From Amphiduros pacificus (lineage: Eukaryota > Annelida > Polychaeta > Phyllodocida > Hesionidae), in the NCBI GenBank assembly GCA_949316495.1, contig OX439000.1:47905720-47969719 (forward strand): DNA of 64,000 nucleotides. The letters are read 5' to 3'. The translations under genes and the position numbers were made by a program. Shown here in pieces: positions 27,973 through 39,523 of this stretch (its first letter is position 1; each line of letters begins with the position of its first letter). Under the pieces are notes generated by a model that was not told the origin of the DNA, did no database searches, and was given only the letters and a program-made list of their open reading frames with translations.

Positions 27973-28215
27973 GATAATGGCCTTCTTACTGGCCTTCCTG
28001 ATGATGGCCTCCTTGCTGGCCTTCCTGGTGATGGTCTTCTTGCTGGCCTTCCTGATAATGGCCTTCTTACTGGCCTTCCTGATGATGGCCTTCTTGTTGG
28101 CCTTCCTGATGATGGTCTTCTTGCTGGCCTTCCTGATAATGGCCTTCTTACTGGCCTTCCTGATGATGGCCTTCTTGCTGGCCTTCCTGATGATGGCCTT
28201 CTTGCTGGCCTTCCC
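27973..28215 (+). repeat. 27-bp in-frame minisatellite born from the LINE RT motif, exactly 9 copies
   Basis: Nine units of 27 bp (243 bp in all) start at 27973, 28000, 28027 and so on. Each encodes a variant of DDGLLAGLP. LINE sequence enters at TPDFDNGLLTGLP, the local version of the conserved DYCNSLLYGLP motif, and resumes near FDHISEKWQELHW. The repeat therefore arose by amplifying the motif's own codons. The segment between these motifs in related RTs (KLQRVQNAAAR-like) is missing or replaced. Confidence 0.92.
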
Positions 28216-28757
28216 GTAGCTGACATTAAAACAACTACAATACCTGCAAAAAATGATGTAAGACATCAAATCAGAAATTTTGATCATATTTCGGAAAAAT
28301 GGCAGGAACTGCATTGGCTTTCAGTTTATTTGAAAATCCTCCTTACAATCTGGAAGGCTCTGAATGGTAAGGTGCCACCTTACCTCCATAATCTTCTTAC
28401 TATTAAATCCAGTGGGAGAATTGTGCAGTCTGGGGGTAGATTGGAACTTGTGGTCCATCATACTCAAATGAAAAGAACAGAGGACATGGCCTTCTTGGTC
28501 TTTGCCCCTAAACTGTGGAATGATTTCCCTAATAAGATCAGGACTATATCAGTTGATGTCTTTAGGAAACACCTTAAGACACACCTGTTCCAGAGACACT
28601 GTGGTAACTTCACACACCTCCACTTGTATATCATTTTGCATACTAAGAAGACATCATTAAAATTTTGCCAAAATAAACTTCACAAAGAGGATGTTAATCC
28701 AGACTTTGTAAGGAATTTGAGACGTTTTACTTATCCTCTAAATGGCAGGGATTGACT

Positions 28758-31239
28758 ATGTTAGAAAAGATCAATTTACATCATGACAATACCATCACAC
28801 GTAGGAAAAATGCCATCAAGAAGACACAGATCATTTTCAAATGTAAGAAGATATTGAATTGTGACATGAATGATAAAGATTAAAGCCAACTAAAAGATCA
28901 AAAAAATTAGTCATGCAGCCATGGTGCAGGTGACATGCAATCAAGAAAATAAATTTCCATTTGAATATTGGGTGTAAAACTCATTAGGTGAGTCCAGTTT
29001 ATCATGCAAAATCTAATGCTTGTCACAGATCAAAATATTGCCAATAAATTATTCATTAAAGTCATTATTAAACTCAGCAATGTGTGCAGGGAAAATTTCC
29101 CTCATGGTATATCTATTCTGTACAAGTGTACTCCAATAATGAAAGATGAGCCATATTGATCAGTGCACTGCTATATGTAGGCTAAAATATCTCTGGAAAC
29201 ATATATACACCTGTTTTTATCAACAATCCTGAGGGATATGATTGTAAACAAGAATCTTGTGATGAAATTTTGTTTTGTAAGCAATTACAGGTAAGGGCAA
29301 CATGATTCAATTCAGGGATGGCCCTATTGGCTTGGCTGCGATAACAGAGAGAGATGACTGAAGTGGGAAGTGACAGGGAGGATACTGGGTTAAAATGAAA
29401 GAATGGCCCATGGGGAGAAGAGCATGAATAAAAGATTGGTGCCCCAACTCAGCACACCTAATCAGATTTACAAGTACTCGCACACGCTCCCAACATGCAG
29501 TGATGAATCCTGGGTGAATGTGAACCTGCCCCTTGTCGACATGTTCCTCACGATAGCGCCCATATGCTTTAACCACGGCAGAAGAGATACCTTCAGGCTT
29601 ACATCATTACCTCACTCACAAATGAAGAAAATGATATGTATCTCAAGGTATTGCATTATATGCCTATCTTCATCATTATTTTTTTTAAGAGCGCAGGGAA
29701 GCCACTGTGTTCAAGATTAAAATTTGTTAATTGCTTGGTGGTTCAGAAAGTTCATGCAGTTTGTCATTCACAATGTGGTTGTGATAGGGTGAAGAAAATA
29801 AAAGTCACCCCCAGTGAAGATAGGACGACATGGCACATGGTAAGGGACTGATACTGTGCCTCAACCAACGCTGCTGTCATCATTTGTAATATAAACGGAC
29901 AGATTTGCTGGTAAATACATACTGATGAATGTAACATGTTCACTATAGTGGCTCTGTTTCTGAGGAAGAGCCTTGATAATATGACATTCACCAGTCTCAG
30001 CATTGATGAGAAATAACATAGGGCAGGTAATAGTATACAGTTGCAATTTTTTTTTCTTCTGCAGGAAATGTATATGTCCACGGGGCATTTCCACCTGTAC
30101 ATATACTCAGCCATCATATAATAGAGAAGTGCCCAGCTGGGGAATTATCATGCCGATTATTTCACAACCAATTATACATTTCCCTCAAAGATTACTTTCA
30201 CAGTACATAAAATAACCTCCATATCTTTCTATCAGTCCACATACTGCAGTTAATGCAATTATAATTAATAATTCTACAAAATCTATCTCTTGACATTCAG
30301 GACAGGTAAGGCACAACTATGAGAACATATTTGCCTGATACTGTATATATACTGTTGCAGAGACCTGTGGTAATATCAGCGAGAGTGAATTGATTCTCGG
30401 CATTATTCAGGAAGGATGACAAGGATGGAGAGCATCTATTTTGTTGGGATGAGTCATGTTAAATTTGTATGTCAGAAATAATCATCTTGATTATTATTGG
30501 CAATGTTGAGGAAAGTCATATTGTGGCCTCATCAACCCAGAGAAGCTGGCGGTGGCCCTCGTCTTGAGAAATGCCTTGCAGCAAATATCTATCGTTTTAA
30601 CATTTAAAGAGCGTTGCAGAATTTTCTGCACCTCATAGTGTAGGGCAACTACAGGTCACTGAAAAAAATCCGGCCAGTGTGAAGCCAACAATATATCTGT
30701 ATTTTTTTTTCACACAAAACAAAATTATGCTGAAGTTTCTTGCTTGTCTGTTAGCATTAGACATCTATTTTTTTCATGAGTTAGACATCTATTTTTTGTG
30801 CTGACTTAAGTATTCCTTATCCAGCTTCTGAAAAACACAATCCAAATACACCTTGGAAAGAAATTCCTGAAAATATGAGATGACACAGGTCACCTAACTA
30901 AACTTGATTTAAATGTTAATGCTTTTGAAAATTTCTACGAGGCATAGATAAAATATTTATGTCATTAAATCAAAAATAGTGTACCAAGCTCATATAGAAT
31001 TGACCATAATTCTGTATAGCTGTTGTTCAAAAAGTAGATGTTTTGTGGAGACTCTTGCTTCATGTGAAACACAGGGGTGTTTGAATGGGAAATGAGGTCC
31101 CTGGAGGATGCAAACCTGTTAGTCAAGCTTCTCTGCAAGTCGCTGAATCATAATATAAACATTAGCATACAGAAAGTAATGTAATGTAGCTATTAGCAAG
31201 GTCATGTCTAAGTACAATTCTTGTAAATTGTACACCACA
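28758..31239. other. Noncoding, nothing firm
   Basis: Short frames only. A duplicated TTAGACATCTATTTTTT lies near 30760-30800. Confidence 0.45.
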
Positions 31240-31590
31240 GGCTGACAACAGGGCATTGCTTATGAGATTATTTGAGAAGGATGGAATCTTGGATCTGTGT
31301 TTCATTCTCTAAGTTCATTATTGTGTACACCAGTAGGACAGCCACCAGGCTTTGTTTGTGAGTTCATGTCGTGTCAGTCCCGCCTGTATTTCTATCTAGG
31401 TCCTTAGAAAGGTCATATCATTGTGCATCACAGATAGCCGCTGGGGCATTTTTTATAAGGTCTTATCACCAGTCAGGTCACGTGTCTGTTGCACAAGGTC
31501 GTGGGGAGTTGCTACATCACCAGGGCATCATTTGTGAGGTCATGACAATGGTGGAGGTCATGTGTCTGTCTGAAAGGTCGTGTTAGCGTC
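31240..31590. repeat. Degenerate ~60-70-bp repeats with several AGGTCA half-sites
   Basis: Motifs such as CACCAGGGCATCATTTGTGA, AGGTCATGTGTCTGTC and AAGGTCGTG recur with variable spacing. The region is too diverged for a clean unit length. AGGTCA occurs several times. Confidence 0.5.
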
Positions 31591-31699
31591 CAGAGATTGC
31601 CATTGGGGAGACATTGATCGGGGATCTGATACCTACACATGTGTTATTGAAGCATGTCTAAAGTGCAAAGGCAGTGTCCACTCCAGGCCAGTGTTAACT

Positions 31700-32200
31700 A
31701 GTGACACCAAGAACAGAAACCCAACATGGACTGTCTGATATCATCTTCAAAAAGATCAATGGTGTGTATCGCATGGCTGCATGGCTCGTTTACCTCCCGT
31801 ATAAAGCAGCCAATTTGTGCAGCATTTCTGCAAGTCATCCAGCTCACATGGGTGACAAATTGATCCAGTATGAGATAGCATTCACCTTGTAGAACTCGAT
31901 CCATGTCCACCGAGCTCCAGGGAGATGACCTGCAGCACTGTGCACAGCATGGCCCCGTCTTGCCTTGCAGACACTCCATCCTGCGGTGGATGCAGGTCCC
32001 ATGTCTCAGGTTTCACTTCCATATACAGGTGGGAAGCTGACTGACTCCTCCACAACAATACCACAGTCGATGGCACCCATATTTGCCATGAATGCCACCA
32101 GCATTACAGATTGTGTCATGTGTGGTACAAAGAACACATAGCTTTCACCATCCACTTCACCAATCACATACTGCCAATACACAACACAACCCCCCATTAT
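31700..32200 (-). pseudogene. Coding-like relic of unknown family on the minus strand
   Basis: GC-richer DNA with three overlapping minus-strand frames, each reading like protein for part of its length. Examples are YWQYVIGEVDGESYVFF and VAFMANMGAIDCGIVVEE, and in another frame KPETWDLHPPQDGVS and MLCTVLQVISLELGG. On the minus strand an acceptor-like TGTATTGGCAG lies near 32170 and a donor-like CTACAAG before GTGAAT near 31890. No single frame spans the block, so it looks like a broken gene or element fragment. I do not recognise the family, and host or mobile origin is open. Confidence 0.3.
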
Positions 32201-33450
32201 TTTTTAAACAAGCCAGTGCTGAAAGTTTCATGAGGTGGGGATAGTGATATGTGGTTGAAATCACAGTAGGATATTGGACGGTGTTATTGTCAATACCAAC
32301 CTGGGAATACAAACTGATTTGTCATACTTTCTGGCAAATACATAGAACTGGAAATAATAGCAGGCCAGCTTTCTTGTGTCTCTCCTGCAAACATGACACT
32401 TGATACAATAACACTACACATTGACATATTGCTTTGTCTGGCTTGAATAATGGCCATTGATTTATCATAAAAATGTCTAAACCCCTCACATTTATCGGCC
32501 ATGTCAGGGTGGAAGTTGGCCCTTCTCTCATTAAATGAAAGCAGGCGTGCTGGTCATGGTTGTGTCAAGGCGAATAATAGCCCTTGACTAATGATAATAA
32601 CGTCAAACATGTTATCCCGAAAAGTGGTTATTTTGTATATGAATTCTTGAATAGTGGAGATCGATAGCTCTTTGTGACACATTCCATAAACATGTATATA
32701 TAGGAAATTACACAACATAATGGCAGTGAATTGCATAATTGTTATGCGGCATTGGATAATTGACCATGTAAATGAAAGGGAAACATTTCATTGCCAATAA
32801 ATTCAATTATGTAGCTAATGTTCTGGCTTAAGCATGCCATGTGATACAGCTTCACAAAGGAGTGCAACTTAAGATGTTCTGCCCAGCTCCTAAATACATT
32901 ATTCTGGTGGACTTGATTATCATCATTTTCTCAGTGTACACAGATCCTTATGCTCAAAGTCAGTCAAGTTGGTTTAACCATACCCCAGGCAATTAACTGC
33001 TGTATTAACTAACTGTATCATAATCATTCTCAGCCACAATAACTCTGAACAAAAAACAATGGTTTTTTGTGGTATCCTTTCTTGAGTTTTTTCTCCCAAC
33101 ATTAGACTTGACAACTTGAGATGCCATTATAATTATAACTTTTAAAGCAAGAGTTTGAGAGGTATATAGCAGGTACAGGCGTCCGTAGAGCTGGAGGGTT
33201 CTCCGTGTGTGAGTGAGATAGCAGATTACCTTATCTCATCATCCCCACTGAAGACTGCCATCATTGTATTTGACAGTGTATAATAATAGCCTCACAGCTG
33301 TCTAAATTACAGCACTGCTCACATTGACTTGAGTGTTTCCATCAAGTCTTCTACATGTTTTTTATGGAAGATTATTTTCTATTCTCTAAATGAATGTAAT
33401 TAAATTGTTTATGACATGGTAACATGAACATAGAACAAACCTGTTTAAAG
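32201..33450. other. Noncoding, nothing recognised
   Basis: AT-rich with no exon-like frame. Confidence 0.5.
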
Positions 33451-33655
33451 ATACATACATACATACATACATACATACATACATACATACATACATACAT
33501 ACATACATACATACATACATACATACACACATACACACATACACACATACACACATACACACACATACATACATATGTGTGTATATAAATATATATATAA
33601 TTATATATGCATGTGTAGACATATGTTATTATGTGTGTATATATACAGACATTCA
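33451..33655. repeat. Compound (TACA)n / (CACATA)n / (TA)n microsatellite
   Basis: About 76 bp of perfect TACA repeats are followed by CACACATA-type units and then AT-rich alternating sequence. The periodicity gives an open minus-strand frame of Tyr/Val/Cys/Met repeats that is not a gene. Confidence 0.97.
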
Positions 33656-33659
33656 TATA

Positions 33660-34990
33660 ATGATTCTTTTACATATGTAAATGGAGAGGGAAGAAGTTTA
33701 TGTTAGCGGTCACCTGACTGGCAAGTATCCAGCCCTTGATGACTAGTCACAAACCAGGATAATCAATAGGCACCAGTAAATGGCATGTACGGCCCGCTGA
33801 GATCAAAATGAGACCAAACAGGCTTAACAGCTTCCACACCAAATGCCATCAATACAATCAAAGATAGCTCAGCATTACCAGCCACACAGAAAACTAGGTC
33901 ATCCTGATGGCACCTTCCGCAGCAGCCGAGAGGATGCAGGCCAGATTAACAGCAGACGCCCAAATGAAGACACTTGAGCGCCAAATGAGTCAAACCGAGA
34001 AGAGTGCCAATTTCTTCAAAGAGCTAACTTTGATACAGCAGATAGAGAGGGTTTAATTTAATATTAACAAAAGACGATGGATCATAAATGAAAATGGCAG
34101 AGCTTGTGTCTGGCATTGGCAAATGCTTGAGGTTTCAGAGAAGACCCTCTCCTTTTGACACCAGACTCGAAGGAGTGGTATTTGCACAGCCAACCAAGGG
34201 GTTGGATGGGAGAGGTTAATTAAGTTGTAAGAGATGATGAGTCAGATGCAGACAGTCAAGAGATCGTGCACCCCAACTGATTAACAAGTTTGTAATTGGC
34301 CAAATGTTAAATGTTAAGTGTGAAAGATTCTAGGGAAAGGGAGTATATCATAGTTTATTTCAGCATCTGTGGTGTATCAATTGACAAGGTAATTTATTTG
34401 CTGACATCAAATAAAGAAAATTAACTGAAAGATGATATCGGCTTCATCATATTTTGCAAAAAAAGTTAGCGGGATTTTATTTCTGGGCATATGTTTGAAT
34501 TAGCCGGCTAAAAAACCCATATTGGCAGTGTTTAGGTGCAGAAGCAGGCTCTTGAATGATAAGAGACATGACTGTTGAGGTTGTCAACCATGCATCATGA
34601 ACAAGTCACATAAAATGTGATGGCTTGCACCAACCATAATCAAGTGCAACATGTGAGATTTCAATGAGGCAAAATAAGAGTAGGTCCTTGACCTCAGGCA
34701 ACAGTAATGATGAGAAACGCCAGCTTAACAAGACCCAGGTCCATCTCCAAACCAGCCCCGGATGACAACCGAGGCTTCAGATGTTCTGTGAAACAACCCA
34801 TCTAAAGTCAGGGCCCAAATTCATTGGCTGAGAGTGTGAAGTGAGAGAGAAAGGGGTGGATATTGCTGTGGAGGGGTACAGGCTTGGCAGTGTCTGACAT
34901 GGCACTGCACCATCAGTCACACACTCGCACACTGCTTTATCTCGCCAGGTCCTTGCCAGGGCATTAACTGCCTAAATGGGATTAGATCGC
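33660..34990. other. Composition-shifted block, possible conserved regulatory or exonic region
   Basis: More GC and CpG than the flanks, with AP-1-like GATGAGTCAG near 34240, TTAATTAAG near 34216 and protein-like short frames (33898-34056; also MMRNASLTRPRSISK from 34707). Apart from those frames I see no gene. Confidence 0.3.
33898..34056 (+). CDS. Coding-like 52-codon frame, possible helical exon
   Basis: After an AG at 33896-33897 a frame stays open to a TAA at 34054-34056. From the ATG at 33907 it reads MAPSAAAERMQARLTADAQ, then KTLERQMSQTEKSANFF and KELTLIQQIERV. Hydrophobic residues with roughly heptad spacing among Glu/Lys/Arg/Gln suggest an amphipathic helix or coiled coil. CpG content is higher than in neighbouring DNA. 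There is no good donor before the stop (AGG before GTTTAA is poor), and the acceptor lacks a pyrimidine tract. It may be a terminal or alternative exon, a relic of one, or a conserved noncoding element that happens to translate well. Family not recognised. Confidence 0.25.
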   Translation, partial: VILMAPSAAAERMQARLTADAQMKTLERQMSQTEKSANFFKELTLIQQIERV

Positions 34991-35572
34991 TTCCCCACCC
35001 ACCCTCATATTCCTTGTCAAATGGTGCAGCTGCCGGTCTGCCAACAGCCAATACATAAACTTGTCAGGACATTTTATGTGAGCTCTGTCTCTTGAAATGT
35101 ATAATATGGTGGAATACTCATATGTAAAACATGTTAAATATGTTATGGAACAACTCAGATTGTAATGTATTACAGAATAATCACCTAACATGGTGACATC
35201 TTAGAAGATGGATCAAAATGTTGTTTTTTACCCTTCAGCATTAAAGCTGTATAAATTTAGATTTAAGAAACTATCTTTGTTTTCATCTGTAAATTTGAAA
35301 ATGATTGTTAGGAAATGATGAGTCAATACATTAATCACATATTGCTATACATCTGTGTCTTGCCCATTGCTCAATCCTATTCAGTCTGCATTGATATTGT
35401 TTTCTTTTTCCCTAAAAGACTTTTTATGAAGGAAAAGACCATTCAAATCTTAAACTTTGGGTTATCATGTCTGGAAAAGAACTTTGTATAGCTGTAAAGC
35501 TGTTGTTCAAATGCAAATAAAAAATATGTTTAAACCAAATGCAGCACAATCAATGATTTTAATTAGATGCCT

Positions 35573-35662
35573 AAGGCCACGGGCTATGGCACAGTTGGTC
35601 AGAGTGCAAGCTTCCTGTTCGTCTGTGATGATCCAGAGGTCATGAATTCAATTTTAGCCATG
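35573..35662 (+). mobile_element. Degenerate tRNA-like SINE head
   Basis: TGGCACAGTTGG is a recognisable A box. GGTCATGAATTC, about 45 bp on, is a decayed B box. It looks older than the other heads. Confidence 0.4.
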
Positions 35663-36399
35663 CAGTTATTGCATTCATATGTTTTTACCAAAATGTTCAA
35701 CTGTTTTCCTTGTAAATCTGTGAACAGGTGGGATATCATGTCAATTGGCGACATGACGATTCAGTTGGACATACTATATCTGTTATAAGAAGGTCTTTAA
35801 GTAGTATGAATAATAAAACATAGAAATGCCAATAATAGAATGGATTGATATACAATCCATTCCTTCTTGAAATTTATCTTGTGAAATTTGAAGTTTAGTG
35901 TTGTCATTGTACCCAATTGGAGAACATTTAAATCTGAGTTTATAAATATGGGAGTGTATCATGTTATGGTCTTATTACAGATAGATATCCATGGCATTTG
36001 AGCAGATCTAATATTAGCATGTCCCCATATAACAGTGTCAAGGTAGTGCCAGCTGTAGCTGTTCCCAGATATTGAGGGTAAGAGAATCTGCTGCACAAAC
36101 ATGATAAAACATGCATCAAAAGTCATAAAAGGGCTTCATCATACTGATTTGGATGTGTCAACATTGCACATATTTCTAATGAGGAGTCCTTATTTGAATT
36201 GGTGGCATTTATGGCATTGATTGGCCCCATTGATGTCACAATGCGTGAGGGGTTTACAAGTTGCTCGTAGATTTTCATGCTTATGTTTTTGAGTGTTGCA
36301 CGCTCAATTTATAGGCTCATTCATCATACGCATGAGGCAATTGACATTCATTGATGGTCAGTGGCCGTTGGTGTTTAATGTGTTATTATAGAAGAAGCA

Positions 36400-36970
36400 T
36401 GTGATGGACAATAAAAGTGAAATGAAGTTGACCTTGTGTTTGTCTAAGGGCCACATTAGCTTGGCATGCCCTGGTGGTAAGGTCAGCCCAGTGATCACAA
36501 TGACTTTACAATCACTGATCCTCAATACAAGGTGACCACCATGCGCATTAACCTTAATGAAATCAATTTGTATGCTATTATGGCGGAATTGAAATGAACT
36601 GGCCATAGAATGCATGCACTTGGCAGATTGTGTTTGGAGTTCTTGGTTGGAAGGTTACATTGTGTGGTGTAAGTCAGCTGTTGTTATCAAGCCCAGGCAG
36701 TGATCAGCTGTCACATGACCTTCCGTCACAGCCCAGCTCCAGTAAATAGGCCCAATAGGACAGTGCAGCAACCTGACGGCCCACTCTGATTGGCCCCATG
36801 CACCATTGAACATGTCACATAGAATATAGTGCCACTTGAGCATAGAAGAGATGTAGAACACACGGCTAATAGCCACACTTACGCAGGTCTAAAGTGATAT
36901 CCCAGTGCTCTACTAGCTGCCACACCACATTGCCTTGTATCACTCCAGGACATGCCACACTCTATAGTGC
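36400..36970. other. GC-richer noncoding block with CCAAT-type motifs
   Basis: Contains GGCCCAATAGGAC, TGATTGGCCCC, CACATGACC and several CAGCTG E-boxes. The minus-strand frames are short and unspliced. It is a possible regulatory element. Confidence 0.25.
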
Positions 36971-37720
36971 AGAGCTAACATAGATATGCCATAATATCAA
37001 CCTAATTTATTGGCGTAAACAATTCAAATAAATAATTGACATTATGCAAAGTCTCATTTTATTTACATGTTATTTATATGTGAAAATATCTTTACCAGTA
37101 AGGATATAAAGGAAAGAAAAATAATATATGCAAATGGAATGTACAGGCCAGTTAGCATGAATTTATTTTTTTCAAATCAACTGAGAATTTGTAACATGGA
37201 GCGTTATCTCTTGAGGCACTACTGCTGTTATAGATAAGAATTTATCCACGAAGGATGGTTAAGGATGTAAAGGCGTTAAAATGAATTGTCATCAAAATGT
37301 AGCCACATTCAAAAGTAGTGGAAATGATGAACTGAAATCTCGCATACAACAAAAAAAATCAATTGAGCCTAAAATTTCATTCTTAGCACCCAAGATTCAG
37401 CTCACACATTACATAATTAATGTCTTGGATATTTAATAAAACAAAATTTTTTTCTTTCTCAACTTCGGTTTGCATAAGATTTATACCAATCTTGCATTCT
37501 ACTCAACTACTTTCAATAAGGATAAGGTCCTTTTCCTGAGTTTTTCATTTGCGTGGGTCAAGGCATTTACTTGTACTGACTATGCATTTGGCTTGAATTT
37601 ATCTCAGACAAAACCTTTTATTATCCATATCTGCATATGCTAAATTTGTCATGATAATATTAATTACATGCAATTTAAATCTGAGGAAGTTTATTTGTTA
37701 ATATGTATACGGTAGTAATT

Positions 37721-37880
37721 GATTTGAAGACATGATGAAATTCAGGTGGTTTATGTCAGGATTTTGTCATTATGGATGATTTGAAGACATGATGTGATTC
37801 AGGTGGCTTGAGTCAGGATTTTGTCATCAGAGTTGATATCAGTGACATGATGTTATTCAGATGGTTTGAGGTCAGCTTGG
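37721..37880. repeat. 57-bp tandem repeat, about 2.8 copies
   Basis: GATTTGAAGACATGATG, ATTCAGGTGG and GTCAGGATTTTGTCAT recur from 37721 and 37778, with a more diverged copy from 37835. Confidence 0.88.
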
Positions 37881-38045
37881 AGTAGGCTATATGTCCTCAT
37901 GATTCTAACATTAATTACAGGCTATTATAGGTAGGTTTTCAATATTACTCTGCAATGGTACAGAGGGGACTGGTGGTGGGTGACATTCAAATACTGATGG
38001 AGACAGTGTATGTTGACTCATTAGTGCATACCGTGGCCTAAGCAG

Positions 38046-38223
38046 TCCCCGGAGAATGGAGAGCGGGAGACAAGATGCTTGCAGTCCATAGCAGCTGGCT
38101 CCTCCTCAGATCAAGCTCTATCTACATGCACAAGTGGGACAGACTCAGGGTCTCTACTCAGCAATGCTTCACCGCAATCAATGGGTATGCAACACTATGC
38201 AAAGTCTGCTCCCATTCTCCAAG
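38046..38223 (+). CDS. Possible upstream exon of the same unidentified gene
   Basis: A frame is open from about 38025 to 38345. The part up to a candidate donor (CCAAG before GTGTAG at 38224) reads like a polar, Ser-rich linker: PENGERETRCLQS, AAGSSSDQAL, SGTDSGSLLSNASPQS, QHYAKSAPILQ. A possible acceptor is CTAAGCAG ending at 38045; its pyrimidine tract is poor. With these borders the exon runs from phase 0 to phase 1. It would join the exon at 49682 in frame, with a Gly codon formed across the junction. The phase match has a one-in-three chance of arising by accident. Both splice sites are weak, so the exact ends are uncertain. It could instead be a conserved noncoding block. Function not recognised. 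Confidence 0.4.
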
Positions 38224-38412
38224 GTGTAGGCTTTGTCATTTTATATTGCACTTCCTATTGTAGTGAGACAAAATGGTGTAAAAATCATAGGAGGGGCGAT
38301 TTTGTGATGAGAGGGAAATATTATTGTGTTGAGAGGTTTTTATGATGTTGGACAGAGTACCACAAAGGCATTTGTCTGGTCCCATGGCTGGTCGACTGTT
38401 CCCTGAAGGAGC

Positions 38413-38568
38413 ATGATGGATGAAGGTACCAGTCTCTACAGGATGACACTCGAGAGTGGACCGGGACTCAGCGACAAGAGACAAAAACGTGGAAAGGTGT
38501 CAGTTATAGGAGGACTGATGGGAATTATCTGCCATCTTGGGGAAAGTAAATGGGGCAGCCTCCTCTAG
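38413..38568 (+). CDS. Short coding-like open frame of 51 codons
   Basis: Tandem ATGs at 38413 and 38416 open a frame to TAG at 38566. The peptide (MMDEGTSLYRMTLESGPGLS, then DKRQKRGKVSVIGG) has the composition of a real polar-to-basic protein segment. A weak donor (GGAAAG before GTGTCA) could end an exon in phase 0. It lies about 190 bp after the candidate exon at 38046-38223 and belongs to the same GC- and CpG-richer block. No acceptor or promoter is clear, and chance cannot be excluded at this length. Confidence 0.18.
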   Translation: MMDEGTSLYRMTLESGPGLSDKRQKRGKVSVIGGLMGIICHLGESKWGSLL

Positions 38569-39074
38569 ACCATGAGTGATTGGCATTCACAGAGGATGAT
38601 TCCTTTTGAGTCAACTGACCAGAGATTCAGGGAATGCTTGCTCATGCATGGGATGGGTTTAACAAAAGGGTCCATTACCAAACATCCCTCTTTTTACATT
38701 CTAAACTTTAGTGGTGTAAGATGGACCATTATGTTGACGGCTGCTGTGAAGATGGACTCCCAACACGGCAGTTCTCGCCAGACATAAAGCTGTTCTCAGA
38801 ATGAAAGGGTGTGCTTTCTCCCTTCCTGCTGACTTCAACTCATGCCTAATTTAAATGATATGTTTGTTTAAACCTGTCAACCTGAGGCGATATACCTGTA
38901 AACATTGGTTGTAACCTCTTAAATTGCCTGATACGTGAAGTGCCAATGTTTATTTCATTCAAAATATCATTGCTCGTTTTCTCAAGGCTTTTTTATTGCA
39001 GGAGTGATAAGCACAAGCCAAATTGAATATCATTTTGAATCCTTGTCATTGGGCCTTTATTGACAGTATCCATC

Positions 39075-39212
39075 CTGACAAGATAATACAAATAATAAGT
39101 TTTTATATAGCACTAATACTGTTCATAGTGCCTGATAGTTACCGGCCTGGATTTGAACCAGGAAGCCTAAGGTCTCAGGACAAATGCTCTACCAACAAGT
39201 CCAAATAACTTA
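39075..39212 (-). mobile_element. tRNA-derived SINE, same family as the one at 59427
   Basis: Read on the minus strand it has an A box (GGACTTGTTGGTAG), a B box (GGTTCAAATCC at 39149-39159 complement), then GGTAACTATCAGGCACTATGA and AGTGCTATATAAAAACTTATT. The order of parts and the body (GGCC-GTNACTATCA-CTATGARCAG-TATATAAA) match the SINE at 59427, so the two are members of one family. Confidence 0.75.
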
Positions 39213-39523
39213 ACTCTATCTTTATTCACCCATTTTCTAAAAACAGATATTAGACCATATATTGTATGATGGTCTTGTTTTAAAGGATAATTATATTGAA
39301 TGTACAATGATGATATCTTGAATGAACAATCCAAAACTGACGGTAATATAGCAGTGTCCGTCATCTCTCAGGCATCTTGAGATGACCAAATCACTGCCAA
39401 CAAAAGAGCCACTTTGTGCATTCCATGGATGCTGAGTGATCATTTCAACCAATGAAGGTCCTCAGAAAGGTGACACATGTTATTTCTATCTGCCTACAAT
39501 TGACAAAGTACAGATTACCGTAT

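Larger units (their letters stand above)
26860..28757 (+). mobile_element. Decayed CR1/L2-type non-LTR retrotransposon (LINE) remnant
   Basis: Pieces of a Jockey-superfamily (CR1/L2-like) ORF2 appear in order on the + strand. At about 26878-27240 lies the endonuclease-RT linker (DMVDHYDNVL, a Trp in place of the usual PW, and EIYKLHRN). A further linker piece with LESFTLL lies near 27430-27470. At about 27640-27720 comes TKLNDGKREMLI, matching the family motif KLNDDKTEFLLI. From 27781 follow the RT thumb and C-terminal region: VDLGITFD, ETLIHVFVTS, FDHISEKWQELHWLSV, WKALNGKVPPYL and APKLWNDFP. The catalytic RT core, including the FADD box, is absent; a 51-bp minisatellite sits near that gap. 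The frame shifts near 27770, and stops occur in the linker. The 329-codon frame at 27766-28755 is therefore only the tail of a dead element. No 5' endonuclease or 3' tail repeat was found. Confidence 0.8.

Noticed and set aside
27880-28314. Two antisense frames (144 and 113 codons) with Lys/Arg/Pro/Ser-rich repeats
   Set aside because: They are shadows of the 27-bp repeat read on the other strand of the LINE.
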